A stretch of 64,000 nucleotides of DNA from DAOMNO01 sp035443885 (GCA_035443885.1 DAOMNO010000004.1:62001-126000); one strand, 5' to 3'; positions 32,678-42,860 are shown, counted from the stretch's first letter. Program-made: numbers and translations. Notes: generated by a model from the sequence alone, not told the origin.

Positions 32678-35600
32678 ATGAAGATCACACACAAGCCAGT
32701 AATCAACAAGACGATGACGCACGTGCTGAGCCGCCGATTGAACGGTGTGCCCGTACGCCGAGGCAACACGCTGATTCTCGTCTCCGCCGTGCTGGTGCTT
32801 CTGGTGATTGTCGCCACCGGCTATATCACGCGCACACAGGCGCAGCGTGGCACGGCTGTCGCCACACAGGCTGCAAGCCAGCGTGACGACAACACGCGCG
32901 TCTTGGCCGATGCGCTCGCGCAGGAACTGGCGGATCACCTGTTCGTATGGCCGATTGATCGCAATCTGGCTGAGATTTACCACGGCTTCGCACCGAATAC
33001 ACTGCCTGAGGGCTATGTGGTCAGCTCCAATGTGCCGCGCCGTCGTCCATTCGCAGACGCGATGCGATACGGCTATGAATCTGCATTTCCGTACAACGCA
33101 GCGCCGTTCCATACAGTTCCGGTGACGAACTGGCCCGACTGGCGACTTGATCTGCCCGCAGCGTTTCAGTACCTCGGCCGATTGCTGCCTTCGGGGCCGG
33201 GCAATCTGTACGACGGTCCCGGCTTTGCAGGCGACGGCAGCGGGGGGCAGAACATGCTCACGATGGCGTCGTGGCTTTCCAGCGAGTCCAACATGCTGGG
33301 CAACCCCGGCTTCGGCGACTTCCGCGCACTGCGCGACACCGAACCGATGCGCTGGACGCTTTCTTCAGGTCTTGAGGGGTATTCACACTATCGCAAGCTG
33401 TCCAACATCGCGCGAGCAAACAACGGCTTCCGCATCGTCGCGGACATCAGCGATGTTGATCGTTACGTCGTTAGCAATCTCGATCTGCCTGTTGAGCAAT
33501 GGCTCGCACGCAAGCCGGGCTGGTTCACTGGCACGACTTGGAACGAGCCATTCAACAACGTGACTGGCAATGTGAGCTTCTGGAACGTTGATCGCGGCCC
33601 CAGTGCACCGGGCTTCTTTAACCAGTGGTATCAATGGTTCGGTATTCAGGCGAACGGCAACGCGCAGAACCCGTTTCTTGCGCTGGAGAGCCATCTCAAC
33701 GCCAAGCTGACAAATACCCCGCCGAACTTCTACAATCTGCGTGATCTGAATGCGGATGGGATCATTCACAACTTCGAGGATCGCCCTGAAGACGAGTGGA
33801 TTCCCGGCCGCGCTCGGAACATGGTGTCGCGCGTGCTTGCGGATACGACAGGCGACGGCTTCACGGATTCATTCTGGTTCCTGTCTCCTTTGCCGGTTCG
33901 TGATGGGCTTCGGCAGATCGTCGCGGTGTCGATCGTTGACAACAGCGCGATGATCAATCCGAATGTCGCGACGGCGTTCTATCGCAGCACGAGCGATGTG
34001 TCCGTCAATCCTGCATTCCGATTCAAGACGCGCGGCCTTGGTCCGATGGATGTCGCGCTTGTCGGGCAGCGGCTGAACATTGCGAATCCTGACAATCCGC
34101 CGCCGAACTGGAACACGGGTTTTTATGATAATCCTGAAAATAGCGTCGGCGCATTCGCGGGCGGCAGTCCTCATTTTCTGTATCGCACGAACTATGACCC
34201 GACGAGATGGACGCGTCATCAGAGTGAAGTTGGATTGCTGATCGGCGGCGTTGTGCCTGCGAATCTGCGTCAGGAACATCGCCTTGATTACTGGCGAGAA
34301 TCCGGCCGCTGGGGAATGCGAAACAATCCTTCGCCACGCCCGTTTGCGTACGTCATTCCCGGCCCGGCCGGCAACCAACAGGTGCATTCCCGCTACACGC
34401 CGTTCACGCTCTCAGATGAGATTGAGCTGCGCATGTATCACGGCAACAACTATGCGTGGAACTTCACGCGATTTGAATGGTCGGTGCAGGATGAAAGCGC
34501 GGACCAGAACGGGCGCTTCCTTCGAGCCGCGCTCTACGGCGGCGATCGCAGGCTTGAATCCAGCGAATATCTCGATCAACTCGACAATCGCAGCCTTGTG
34601 CGCGATCGACGCCGCATGATCACGATGTATAGCGGCGCGCGGAATGAACAACTCGCGCCGGGTGTGCGGTGGTACGATGCGCATGGCGTTGAGCCGCGCA
34701 TCATTCAGCAGTTTGCGCAGCTCTTCGGCGATGCCGTGTATGACCGCTTCCGGGAACAATCGCTGCTCAAACTCGATCTGCGTGAACCGGACTTCTGGTA
34801 TCACCAGTATTTCAATGGCGCGATTGATTACTCGCTGTACACGGGTCGAGAAGGCTATCTGAATCTGCGAGAACGCCTCGCGCCGGCGATTCTTGGCGCC
34901 CTGATTGATGCGCCGAGTAATCTCTTCTCATGGGGCAATGAAGACCTGTTCCAGACGTACTACGGGCCGTTTGCGAAAACAGAGTTCGTACTCGGTCTGC
35001 CGCCGAACGATGAGTTTATTTTCCAGTTCGATGCTCCGCAGGGACCGCTGAATCGCACGCGCCGCCTGGCGGCGGGCTATGCGGCGAACCTGCTGGCGTA
35101 TCGCAGCAATCAGCCGTTCACGCTGCGTGATCGTGTGCCGCTGCCGAGTTTCGGCCATCCGGGAACCGTTGGAGCCGCGTTTACCGATGCGCAGAACTAT
35201 CTCGAAACGGGTCAACTGACGACGGGGTCAGCGAGTGAAGTGTCGTTCCTCGGCATTGATCCGCAGCCGTTCCTGGTGGAAGCATTCATCGCGCATGTGT
35301 ATAAGCCGTCAGCGATTGTGCCTCACACATTCTGGCCTGGTCCGGTGCCTGATCCAAACTCGTTTGATTGCGACTCCGTGCCGCCGAATGCGGGCATTCC
35401 GTATGACAACGCGGGGCAGTATGTCCTGCTGCATGATGACGGCCTGCCCGCCACGGTGTCCGTTAATGACTCCAACGGCAATCCTCAGGATCGCGAGAAT
35501 CCGCCCGGCGCGGCGACTTCACACAGCGCGATCATCGTCGTTCAGATCGCCAATCCGTTCGATGTGCCAATTGACCTTCATGAGTACGCGATCGAAGTGT

Positions 35601-38467
35601 TCGGCCAGCGGATTGAACTGAATGATCCGACTCTGCAACTGACAGGTAATCAAAGGTTCCTTTTTCCCGCGACGGAGCGAAATCCGGTAACACTGACGCT
35701 GTACGCGATGAAGGACAATATCTTCGGCGCGAATGGTGGCGACGACCTGCCCTCAAAATGGCTGGCCTTCCTCGATCTTGAAACGTCTGGCGCGAATGGC
35801 ACCGCTGGCACAAATGATGCGCTGCCGCCCGGCAGTATTGTCCGCCGCGTACATGCTGGCTTAGGCGCAAACGATGGCACATGGAGTGTCGATCGTATTC
35901 GTTACGACGGTTTTGCAGTCGATGAGAACGGCGCGCCTGAGTTCAACGCCAGCGGACCGGTAAGGGATACGCTTCGTCCCGCGGTGGTCATCAGTCGTCG
36001 CGATACGAGCCTCGGCGCAGATTACTTCGTCGTGGTTGATCGCATGGACCCGCCGCAAGGGTCGCAACGCCACTTCGGCAACGAAGTGAACAATCTCGCG
36101 GATTATCGTCCGGTGCGGTACACGATTCCATTGTGTGCTGTGCCGCCTGTAACGGGTCCGGGCGGTGAGAATCTGTACCCGGCATATACGATCGACGAGA
36201 ACCAGCACTGGGTGCAGTGGGTTCGCGCCACGCGAGCATGGGGCGTCGATCTGAATGGAAACGGCCTGTATGAAAGCCATGAGCGCAACCCGCGCTTTGT
36301 GTTTGGTGATCGTGCTGTTGTGGTGTCCACTTCGCTTGGCACGCCTGATACGCACAACACGTTCTCGCGTCGTCGTGATCGAGACATGGTGAACTCCGAA
36401 GTTGGCCAGGTTGAAAGCTCTGGCCTCGGCTCCGCAGACGGCGACGCACCCGGCGCGAACATCTATGCATTCCAGGACGACCCCAACGGCTCCGGCGGAG
36501 GGCTGCCGTGGTTTACTCGCAAGTATTACAACAGCTACGGCATGTTGGTGAACGGGTTGAATCCTCTGGGTTCACCTGTGCCGCCGCGCAAGCCGACATT
36601 TTTTGCATCTGGCTGGCGTGACGTGAGCGCACCGGGGCTGCCGAATGCGATTGATTGGGGTTCGGTTGGCAATACTGCTGCATTGCGCGAGTATTTCGCA
36701 CCGGATAAGGGCTGGTATGGCCAGTTGACGATCGATCATGATGCGCTCGGGGCTGGTGTGAACAGCAACGAGCAGTTGATTATTCGTGGCACAGGTTGGG
36801 GCGCGCCGCGCGAAGGTGCGCCCTTCGCGCGCAGTGGCGTGGATGATCCCACGATCCTTGCTGTCAATACTGAATTTCTGGATTCCGTCTCTAACCTGTG
36901 GAGCGACAATCCAAGGCGTTTGTTCCGTCATCCGTTCTCCATGAAGATGACATTGAAGAACAAGCACTTCGTCAACGCGGAGAACATCGACAACATCGAC
37001 TTCGAGCAGGTCGGCGAGGTTCTGAACGTCTGGCTCTTCGGCCATGAGATTGAAATCTCCGGCGGAGCCTACTCCAGTACACGCAAGACCTTCGCGGAGT
37101 TCATGAGCGATGGCGAGCTGACCGGTTTGATTGGTGTGTACCCGACGATTAACGACCCGCGTGTTACAGGCGATGTGCATATGGATTGGCTGCTGCACGG
37201 CGAAGCGCATCGTGTGAACCGGCTTCGCATGACACCATCGGTGACGCCTGTGTATCCGCCAGGTGCGGTGCCGGGTTCGACATCGGCCAGTCGATGGCTT
37301 CGCTCCAGCTCGGTGCTGAACACAGTGGCTCTGCCTGACCTGAGTGATCCAAGCGAGGTGCAGGCGTATCTGACGGATCATCGCCACAGCTATCAGCGCC
37401 TTCCTGCCGGTGTGCGCGTGCTTGATCTGTTCGTGTGTGACGGCCCCGGTCGCTGGCCGTATGACGCACTCGGTCAGTTGCTTTCACCTGCGGAGATTGA
37501 AGCAAGGCGGTTGTATAACGCCAACGCATTCAGCGGTTGGATTACACCCGGCCTCATTAACATCAACACCGCGACGCCTGAAGTGATGCGAGCCATGCCT
37601 CATATGCGCAGCCTCGTGCATGAAGTCGGCGCGCTGGGGGACAATCCGCTCTCTCGCGTTGCCTGGTCAATTCTGCGCTACCGTGATCGGCTCGGCAGCC
37701 CGATCGCGTGGGAAAACGGCCCCTCTTACGCCCATCGCGGGCGCGATCAGGGATGGTTTGCGGATACATCATCATTCGACAACCTGACCAATTCAATGGT
37801 GCCGGGCATGCGCGGTGAGCGCGGCTTTGCATCCATCGGTGAACTGCTGCTGCTTCGGCAATCGGGTCGTTCGGGCAAGGACTGGGATCCGTCAGAGCCG
37901 GATCGCTATTTCTACAACACGACTCCACCATCCGGCAGTTCATGGTTCGATACCCTTGATGTCAACAGCAGTTGGCGCATTGATTACGCGCTGATGCCTG
38001 AGCGAGGCATCTTCGAGTTCGATCAGTACGTCATCTCGCAGAATCAGGCGACCAATCCGTATGCGTATCTGTTCTCAGCACCTGCGCCAAGTGGGTTGCC
38101 GGGATTCGTGTCGCAAAGTGCGCGGCTCAGCACGGACACGGTTGAGGTGTACGATCCATACAACCCGGCAAGTACCACACAGGGATACTTCCCCGGCTAC
38201 CACCCGGATACGGTTGCGGAAGATACGCCGGAAGCAAACCTGCTCTTTGCGGGAATCTCGAACATGATTACGACGCGCAGCGATGTGTTCACTGTGTATT
38301 TCCGCGTGCGCAGCTTCCGTCAGAATCCAATCACGGGCCGCTGGGATGCGACTGATCCAGAGTACATCGTCGATGACTCTCGCTATGTGATGCTGGTCGA
38401 TCGAAGCGAAGTGAACCGTCCGACAGATCGTCCGAAGATTCTGTATCTGGAGAAACTGCCGAAGTAA
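32678..38467 (+). CDS. Giant GspK-like pseudopilus protein (1929 residues)
   Basis: AAAGGAG stands 10 bases before the ATG. A basic leader ends VRRG, followed by one membrane helix (NTLILVSAVLVLLVIVATGY) without Glu at +5, as in GspK. Near the C-terminus GLININTATPEVMRAMP (~1629) is the hairpin-helix element found in GspK; real GspK is ~320 residues. In between lie over 1500 residues of unknown type with short Asp/Asn/Gly loops that look like calcium sites: DLNADGIIHNFED (~357), DTTGDGFTDSF (~389) and DLNGNGLYESHE (~1191). The order ATPases, GspF, pseudopilins, GspK-like matches a type II secretion pseudopilus, where GspK caps the tip. A terminator follows. Confidence 0.75.
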   Translation: MKITHKPVINKTMTHVLSRRLNGVPVRRGNTLILVSAVLVLLVIVATGYITRTQAQRGTAVATQAASQRDDNTRVLADALAQELADHLFVWPIDRNLAEIYHGFAPNTLPEGYVVSSNVPRRRPFADAMRYGYESAFPYNAAPFHTVPVTNWPDWRLDLPAAFQYLGRLLPSGPGNLYDGPGFAGDGSGGQNMLTMASWLSSESNMLGNPGFGDFRALRDTEPMRWTLSSGLEGYSHYRKLSNIARANNGFRIVADISDVDRYVVSNLDLPVEQWLARKPGWFTGTTWNEPFNNVTGNVSFWNVDRGPSAPGFFNQWYQWFGIQANGNAQNPFLALESHLNAKLTNTPPNFYNLRDLNADGIIHNFEDRPEDEWIPGRARNMVSRVLADTTGDGFTDSFWFLSPLPVRDGLRQIVAVSIVDNSAMINPNVATAFYRSTSDVSVNPAFRFKTRGLGPMDVALVGQRLNIANPDNPPPNWNTGFYDNPENSVGAFAGGSPHFLYRTNYDPTRWTRHQSEVGLLIGGVVPANLRQEHRLDYWRESGRWGMRNNPSPRPFAYVIPGPAGNQQVHSRYTPFTLSDEIELRMYHGNNYAWNFTRFEWSVQDESADQNGRFLRAALYGGDRRLESSEYLDQLDNRSLVRDRRRMITMYSGARNEQLAPGVRWYDAHGVEPRIIQQFAQLFGDAVYDRFREQSLLKLDLREPDFWYHQYFNGAIDYSLYTGREGYLNLRERLAPAILGALIDAPSNLFSWGNEDLFQTYYGPFAKTEFVLGLPPNDEFIFQFDAPQGPLNRTRRLAAGYAANLLAYRSNQPFTLRDRVPLPSFGHPGTVGAAFTDAQNYLETGQLTTGSASEVSFLGIDPQPFLVEAFIAHVYKPSAIVPHTFWPGPVPDPNSFDCDSVPPNAGIPYDNAGQYVLLHDDGLPATVSVNDSNGNPQDRENPPGAATSHSAIIVVQIANPFDVPIDLHEYAIEVFGQRIELNDPTLQLTGNQRFLFPATERNPVTLTLYAMKDNIFGANGGDDLPSKWLAFLDLETSGANGTAGTNDALPPGSIVRRVHAGLGANDGTWSVDRIRYDGFAVDENGAPEFNASGPVRDTLRPAVVISRRDTSLGADYFVVVDRMDPPQGSQRHFGNEVNNLADYRPVRYTIPLCAVPPVTGPGGENLYPAYTIDENQHWVQWVRATRAWGVDLNGNGLYESHERNPRFVFGDRAVVVSTSLGTPDTHNTFSRRRDRDMVNSEVGQVESSGLGSADGDAPGANIYAFQDDPNGSGGGLPWFTRKYYNSYGMLVNGLNPLGSPVPPRKPTFFASGWRDVSAPGLPNAIDWGSVGNTAALREYFAPDKGWYGQLTIDHDALGAGVNSNEQLIIRGTGWGAPREGAPFARSGVDDPTILAVNTEFLDSVSNLWSDNPRRLFRHPFSMKMTLKNKHFVNAENIDNIDFEQVGEVLNVWLFGHEIEISGGAYSSTRKTFAEFMSDGELTGLIGVYPTINDPRVTGDVHMDWLLHGEAHRVNRLRMTPSVTPVYPPGAVPGSTSASRWLRSSSVLNTVALPDLSDPSEVQAYLTDHRHSYQRLPAGVRVLDLFVCDGPGRWPYDALGQLLSPAEIEARRLYNANAFSGWITPGLININTATPEVMRAMPHMRSLVHEVGALGDNPLSRVAWSILRYRDRLGSPIAWENGPSYAHRGRDQGWFADTSSFDNLTNSMVPGMRGERGFASIGELLLLRQSGRSGKDWDPSEPDRYFYNTTPPSGSSWFDTLDVNSSWRIDYALMPERGIFEFDQYVISQNQATNPYAYLFSAPAPSGLPGFVSQSARLSTDTVEVYDPYNPASTTQGYFPGYHPDTVAEDTPEANLLFAGISNMITTRSDVFTVYFRVRSFRQNPITGRWDATDPEYIVDDSRYVMLVDRSEVNRPTDRPKILYLEKLPK

Positions 38468-38493
38468 GACGCTTTTTGAAAGTCCACAACCAG

Positions 38494-38541
38494 GCCGCAC
38501 CCCGTTACGCTCATCCGCTGACAGGGTGCGGCTGCTTTTTT
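38494..38541 (+). terminator. Terminator of the pseudopilin operon
   Basis: GCCGCACCC and GGGTGCGGC pair perfectly around a 21-base loop, followed by TGCTTTTTT. It closes the run that begins at 20.6 kb. Confidence 0.75.
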
Positions 38542-38557
38542 GACGATCGCGTGGCAC

Positions 38558-39343
38558 TCAAACGCTCGGAACGGGTTCCTGCACCGCGCCAAAGCGACGG
38601 GTGCGCCCCGCGAAATCGCGAATCGCTGCATGCAGATCGCGCACGCCGAAGTCAGGCCAAAGCACATTCGTCACATGAATCTCCGCGTAGCTGATCTGCC
38701 ACAGCAGATAGTTGGAGACTCGCATTTCCCCCGCGGTGCGGATGAGGAGATCGGGATCGGGCAGATTCGCGGTGTAGAGACGCTCCGCGACGGTCTGCTC
38801 AGTGATTGCTTCCGGATCAAGCGTTCCCGCCTTCACTTCACGTGCGATAGCGCGGGCTGCGTCGGTGATCTCCGCACGCGAGCCGTAGTTGAGTGCCAGC
38901 GCCAGCGTCAAACCTGAGCAGTGGCTTGTCGCGCGGATAGTTTCATCAAGATGGCTGACGACCTGCTGCGGCAGTCCGTCACGCCTGCCGAGTTGGAGAA
39001 AACGCACGTTGTTGTCAACGAGTTCCTGCCGCTGCTTGGAAAGATACTCAATGCACAGGCTCATCAGCGCATTGATTTCCTCAGTGGGTCGCTTCCAGTT
39101 TTCAACCGAGAATGAGTACAGCGTGAGGGTCTTGATGTTCAAGCGGCCGCATTCGACGATGGTATCGCGAACGGCGCGTGCCCCGGCGCGATGGCCGTCA
39201 GTGCGCGGCAGATTGCGATGCTGCGCCCATCGACCGTTGCCGTCCATGATGATGGCGATATGCTTCGGCCTGCGCTCGGGGGGAACGTCCAATGATGGAA
39301 GCTGGTCGAGTGCTGGTGATTGCGGCGGGGTAACGGTCGGCAT
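38558..39343 (-). CDS. uppS: Polyprenyl diphosphate synthase, UppS type
   Basis: The 261-residue product has the cis-prenyltransferase motifs. HIAIIMDGNGRWAQ holds the catalytic Asp. GHRAGARAVRD and LYSFSVENWKRP line the substrate tunnel. DLLIRTAGEMRVSNYLLWQ and YAEIHVTNVLWPDF form the diphosphate-binding end. It makes undecaprenyl diphosphate, the lipid carrier for cell envelope polymers. The N-terminal ~25 residues are an extra Pro-rich tail. It sits 23 bases downstream of purA on the same strand. Confidence 0.96.
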   Translation of the reverse strand: MPTVTPPQSPALDQLPSLDVPPERRPKHIAIIMDGNGRWAQHRNLPRTDGHRAGARAVRDTIVECGRLNIKTLTLYSFSVENWKRPTEEINALMSLCIEYLSKQRQELVDNNVRFLQLGRRDGLPQQVVSHLDETIRATSHCSGLTLALALNYGSRAEITDAARAIAREVKAGTLDPEAITEQTVAERLYTANLPDPDLLIRTAGEMRVSNYLLWQISYAEIHVTNVLWPDFGVRDLHAAIRDFAGRTRRFGAVQEPVPSV

Positions 39344-39366
39344 GAGTGGGATGATCGCAGTGGGAG

Positions 39367-40704
39367 CTAGATCGCTTCAACGAGGGTCTGTGTACGTTCC
39401 GGACCCACGCTTACCACTTCTACGGGAATTCCCGTCTCCAGTTCAATACGATCGAGATATCGCCTTGCATTTTCCGGCAGTTCGCTTCGCTCCGTGGTCT
39501 CGTCGATCTCCTCCCGCCAGCCTGGCAGTGTTTCGTAAATGGGCTGAACCGTTTGCAGATGGTGTGCGTCAGGGATGAAGCGATCCGTGGTTGAACCGTC
39601 GGGCAGGCGATAGCGAGTGCAAATTTTGAGTTCATCGAAGCCCGAAAGCACATCCAGCAGCATGACGGCGAGTCCGGTCGCACCGCAGACCATGGCGGAG
39701 TATCGCACCGCGACCAGGTCGAGCCAGCCACAGCGGCGGGGGCGACCCGTGGTCGTGCCATACTCGCGGCCACGCTCGCGGATGCGGTTGCCTGTGTCGT
39801 TCGCCTGCTCAGTAGGAAACGGCCCCGCGCCGACGCGCGTCGCGTAGGCCTTCATGATGCCCAGCACGCGCTGGATATAACGGCCGGGGACACCGGTGCC
39901 AGCCGGTATGCCAAGCGTCGAGCAGTTGGAACTCGTGACGTACGGATACGTGCCGTGGTCGATATCGAGTAGGCACGCATTCGCGCCTTCAAAGAGCATG
40001 GAGCGGCCTTGCCTGAGCGCATCGTGCAGCAGATAGGTCGTGTCGGTAATGTGCGGCGCAAGCTCGCGGCCTATTGCTGAAAACTGCGCGGCCAACTCGT
40101 CAGGATCAAGCGGCGGCGCGTTCACGCCCAGCGCGCGAAGCTCCACCGTGCGAATCGCGCAAATGACCCGTAGCTTGCGCTGCAGGAGATCACGATCGAG
40201 CAACTCGCCCATACGGATCGATGTGGAGCGGTGGACTTTGTCCGCATACGCCGGGCCGATCCCGCGCTTGGTTGTGCCGATCGAAAGGTCGGAGTCGCTT
40301 CCGGGAATTGCGCCGGCAAGCACATTCTCCATCGCAGCATCGTGTTCTTTGTGATAGGGCATTACGACATGAGCACGATTGGAGACCCGCAGGTTTTCGC
40401 CGATGTAAATACCTCGATCGCGCAGGCCGTGAATCTCTTGCAGAAGCTTTTCGGGATCGACGACCACCCCGTTGCCGATGACGCACGTTTTATCCCGGCT
40501 AAAGATTCCCGAAGGAATCAGGTGCAAGGCATAGCGTTGGTCACCGACAACAACGGTGTGCCCGGCGTTGGCACCGCCGTTATAGCGCACAATGAAGTCA
40601 TGCTGAGCCGTCAGAAGATCGACGACCTTGCCCTTGCCTTCGTCGCCCCATTGAAGGCCAACGACAGCGGTATGCGGAGTAGTGAACGAGTGAGATGATT
40701 GCAT
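39367..40704 (-). CDS. purA: Adenylosuccinate synthetase
   Basis: The start at the ATG at 40704 gives 445 residues; the 30 codons upstream are open but not conserved. VVGLQWGDEGKGKVVDLL is the GTP-binding, catalytic Asp loop. YNGGANAGHTVVV holds the catalytic His. AYATRVGAGPFPTEQ, GREYGTTTGRPRRCGWLDLV and the Arg-rich middle part complete the family pattern. It joins IMP and aspartate with GTP in AMP synthesis. It is divergent from the zinc-ribbon gene and heads a minus-strand pair with uppS. Confidence 0.97.
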   Translation of the reverse strand: MQSSHSFTTPHTAVVGLQWGDEGKGKVVDLLTAQHDFIVRYNGGANAGHTVVVGDQRYALHLIPSGIFSRDKTCVIGNGVVVDPEKLLQEIHGLRDRGIYIGENLRVSNRAHVVMPYHKEHDAAMENVLAGAIPGSDSDLSIGTTKRGIGPAYADKVHRSTSIRMGELLDRDLLQRKLRVICAIRTVELRALGVNAPPLDPDELAAQFSAIGRELAPHITDTTYLLHDALRQGRSMLFEGANACLLDIDHGTYPYVTSSNCSTLGIPAGTGVPGRYIQRVLGIMKAYATRVGAGPFPTEQANDTGNRIRERGREYGTTTGRPRRCGWLDLVAVRYSAMVCGATGLAVMLLDVLSGFDELKICTRYRLPDGSTTDRFIPDAHHLQTVQPIYETLPGWREEIDETTERSELPENARRYLDRIELETGIPVEVVSVGPERTQTLVEAI

Positions 40705-40863
40705 TGAATGGATCGGCGTGAATGAGACCGGAACGAAGAGGTGCAGGCTAGAGCCGCATGGCAGGTGCGTCAAGGAATGAAATTGGGCGTGCAATGGGGG
40801 TCAAGTCGCCCACCAAGCCGGTCGATATCCGAAGTGGGTTTCTCTTTGCAGATGGAGTATCCG

Positions 40864-41037
40864 GTGTCTCAGGAAAACGTGATCCGAGTGTTATGCCCGA
40901 ATCTGACCTGCCGCCGTGCGCTGGCCGTGCCCAGCGATGCCCGCGGCAAGCTCATTCGTTGCCGAACATGCGGCATGACGGTTCGTGTTCCGCTGCCCAA
41001 ATCCCAGGATGGCGCAAAGCCGTCTGAGGCTGCATAA
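40864..41037 (+). CDS. Small zinc-ribbon protein
   Basis: I prefer the GTG at 40864 because GGAG lies 6 bases before it; an ATG at 40852 is in frame. The product is 57 residues: a two-knuckle zinc ribbon with CPNLTC and CRTC separated by about 18 residues, and a short charged tail. The pattern is close to the MJ0042-type zinc finger found at the N-terminus of many planctomycete and proteobacterial regulators, but here it stands alone. The gene converges with the FHA gene, with 8 bases between the stops. Role unknown. Confidence 0.6.
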   Translation: MSQENVIRVLCPNLTCRRALAVPSDARGKLIRCRTCGMTVRVPLPKSQDGAKPSEAA

Positions 41038-41045
41038 ACCCCGCA

Positions 41046-41402
41046 TCAGTCAACGAAGAAATCGAGCGTTGAAGCACTTCGCGCGCTGCTGCGGTTTTCG
41101 CGTTCCACCTCATTCTGCATGCGCACCTCAAACGTAACCGGGCCGACAGTGAGTGTGTCTGCGTGATGCAATGTCGCGCGATCCACACGACGTCCATTAT
41201 GGAATGTGCCAGCTTGAGAGCCGAGATCGTTGAGGGTGATTTCACCATTGTCAAAGGTCAACTCGCAGTGGCGATTGTCCACTGTTGGCACAGCGAGGCG
41301 CAGATCGCATCTCACCTCCCTGCCGATGACGGTGCGTTCGGGCCTGAGAGGAAACGGCCGCTCTCGACCGTCGGGGGTCCGCATAACAAGGAGTACCTTC
41401 AT
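41046..41402 (-). CDS. FHA domain protein
   Basis: The start at the ATG at 41402 follows GACGGAG by 8 bases and gives 118 residues. Almost all of it is one forkhead-associated domain: VIGREVRCDLRL, then DNRHCELTF, LNDLGSQAGTFHNGRRV and TLTVGPVTFEV. The usual SxxH is VDNRHC here, with Asn before the Arg-His pair. FHA domains bind phosphothreonine and mark Ser/Thr kinase signalling, which is rich in planctomycetes. A polar C-terminal tail with Ser and Arg follows. It is divergent from hemW. Confidence 0.87.
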   Translation of the reverse strand: MKVLLVMRTPDGRERPFPLRPERTVIGREVRCDLRLAVPTVDNRHCELTFDNGEITLNDLGSQAGTFHNGRRVDRATLHHADTLTVGPVTFEVRMQNEVERENRSSARSASTLDFFVD

Positions 41403-41658
41403 CGTCTGCGCTCCGTCGCAAGGGGTTGCCAGAGAGAACAACGAGCCTCGCCCTGACAGGCGAGCTACGATTGCGGCTCGGAGCGCTTCCTCCAGAGGCG
41501 ACTACCGAGCACGATCTTTCTCCGTACCCAAGGCACCAAGCCATCATCGAAGAGAGTCTCCGACTTTGCCGAATGCCTCAACCCAGATTACCAGCGAAGG
41601 GGTCGGTCTCCAAGAAAAATCTGGGCCGATCGACGTAATCGCACTTAAACGTGCTGGG

Positions 41659-42837
41659 ATGCTGGAGTTAGAGAGTGTGGACAGCCTGTTGAATGTGGAT
41701 TTGGCGGCGGCACGGCCGCTCGGCGCCTACATGCATGTGCCGTTCTGCTTCCACAAATGTCATTACTGCGATTTCTACAGCATTGTGGATTCACGTGATC
41801 GACAAGGCGTGTTTACAGATCGACTGATCGCTGAACTGCAGAGTGCCGCGGGACTGCTTCCATCGGACGTGGAAACGATTTTCGTTGGTGGCGGCACGCC
41901 TACGCTGCTCGCGGTGGAGCATTGGCGCAGATTGCTGCAGGAGATTCATTCCTCGCTCATTCGGTCACGGGCGGTTGAATTGACTGTCGAAGCCAATCCG
42001 GAAACGATTACGCCTGAACTCGCCAGCACGCTTGCCCAGGGTGGCGTGAATCGTGTCAGTATTGGCGCGCAATCGTTCAATCCGATCCAACTCAAAACGC
42101 TTGAACGGTGGCATGATCCGAAGAATGTGAGCCGCGCGATGGCACATTTCCGGGATGCAGGCATTACCTCGATCAACCTCGACCTCATCTTTGCCGTGCC
42201 GGGGCAGAGTCTGGATGACTGGCTTCACGATCTTGATGCAGCGTTGTCGCTCGATCCCGCTCACATCAGTTGTTACGGGCTGACATACGAGCCGAATACG
42301 CCGTTGACGAAGAAGATGCAAATGGGAGCGGTAACGCGCGTTGACGATACGCTTGAAGCGCAGATGTACGTCGCGACCATGGATCGCCTAGCGGATGCCG
42401 GCTATGAACACTACGAAATCAGCGCGTGGGCGCAGCCGGGCCGCCGATGTGCGCACAACCTCATCTACTGGACCAACAGCAACTGGTGGCCATTCGGGCC
42501 GAGCGCGTCGGGGCATATAAACGGCACCCGTTGGAAGAATGTCCCTCGCCTTGGTGAGTATCTTGATTACGGGCCGCTGCCGCGCATTCAGGATGTTGAA
42601 CGGCTTGATGAGGACGGCCGCATTGGTGAGGAACTGATGCTGGGCTTACGGCTGATCGAAGGCATCGAACTCACTCGCCTTGAGCGGTTGCTGAGAGCGG
42701 GAGCTCGTGCGACGACACGACGCGAGGCCATTGAGCGATTCGCTCGCGATGGGCTGCTTGAACGGACAGCAGATCGGCTTCGTTTCACACGCGACGGCCT
42801 GCTTCTGGCCGACACGGTGTTGGAAGAGTTGATCTGA
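41659..42837 (+). CDS. hemW: Radical SAM heme chaperone HemW
   Basis: The start is uncertain; the ATG at 41659 gives 392 residues, and a GTG at 41677 also has a GGAG upstream. The radical SAM cluster motif is CFHKCHYC in MHVPFCFHKCHYCDFYS. Further HemW landmarks are IFVGGGTPT, VEANPETITPEL, RVSIGAQSF and NLDLIFAVPGQS. HemW inserts heme into respiratory enzymes. It resembles the oxygen-independent coproporphyrinogen oxidase HemN but has the shorter HemW layout and lacks the second-SAM features of HemN. The frame is open upstream to 41230, across the FHA gene on the other strand, but that part is not protein-like. Confidence 0.9.
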   Translation: MLELESVDSLLNVDLAAARPLGAYMHVPFCFHKCHYCDFYSIVDSRDRQGVFTDRLIAELQSAAGLLPSDVETIFVGGGTPTLLAVEHWRRLLQEIHSSLIRSRAVELTVEANPETITPELASTLAQGGVNRVSIGAQSFNPIQLKTLERWHDPKNVSRAMAHFRDAGITSINLDLIFAVPGQSLDDWLHDLDAALSLDPAHISCYGLTYEPNTPLTKKMQMGAVTRVDDTLEAQMYVATMDRLADAGYEHYEISAWAQPGRRCAHNLIYWTNSNWWPFGPSASGHINGTRWKNVPRLGEYLDYGPLPRIQDVERLDEDGRIGEELMLGLRLIEGIELTRLERLLRAGARATTRREAIERFARDGLLERTADRLRFTRDGLLLADTVLEELI

Positions 42838-42860
42838 GCTTGCACTGATCGCTTCAGCAT

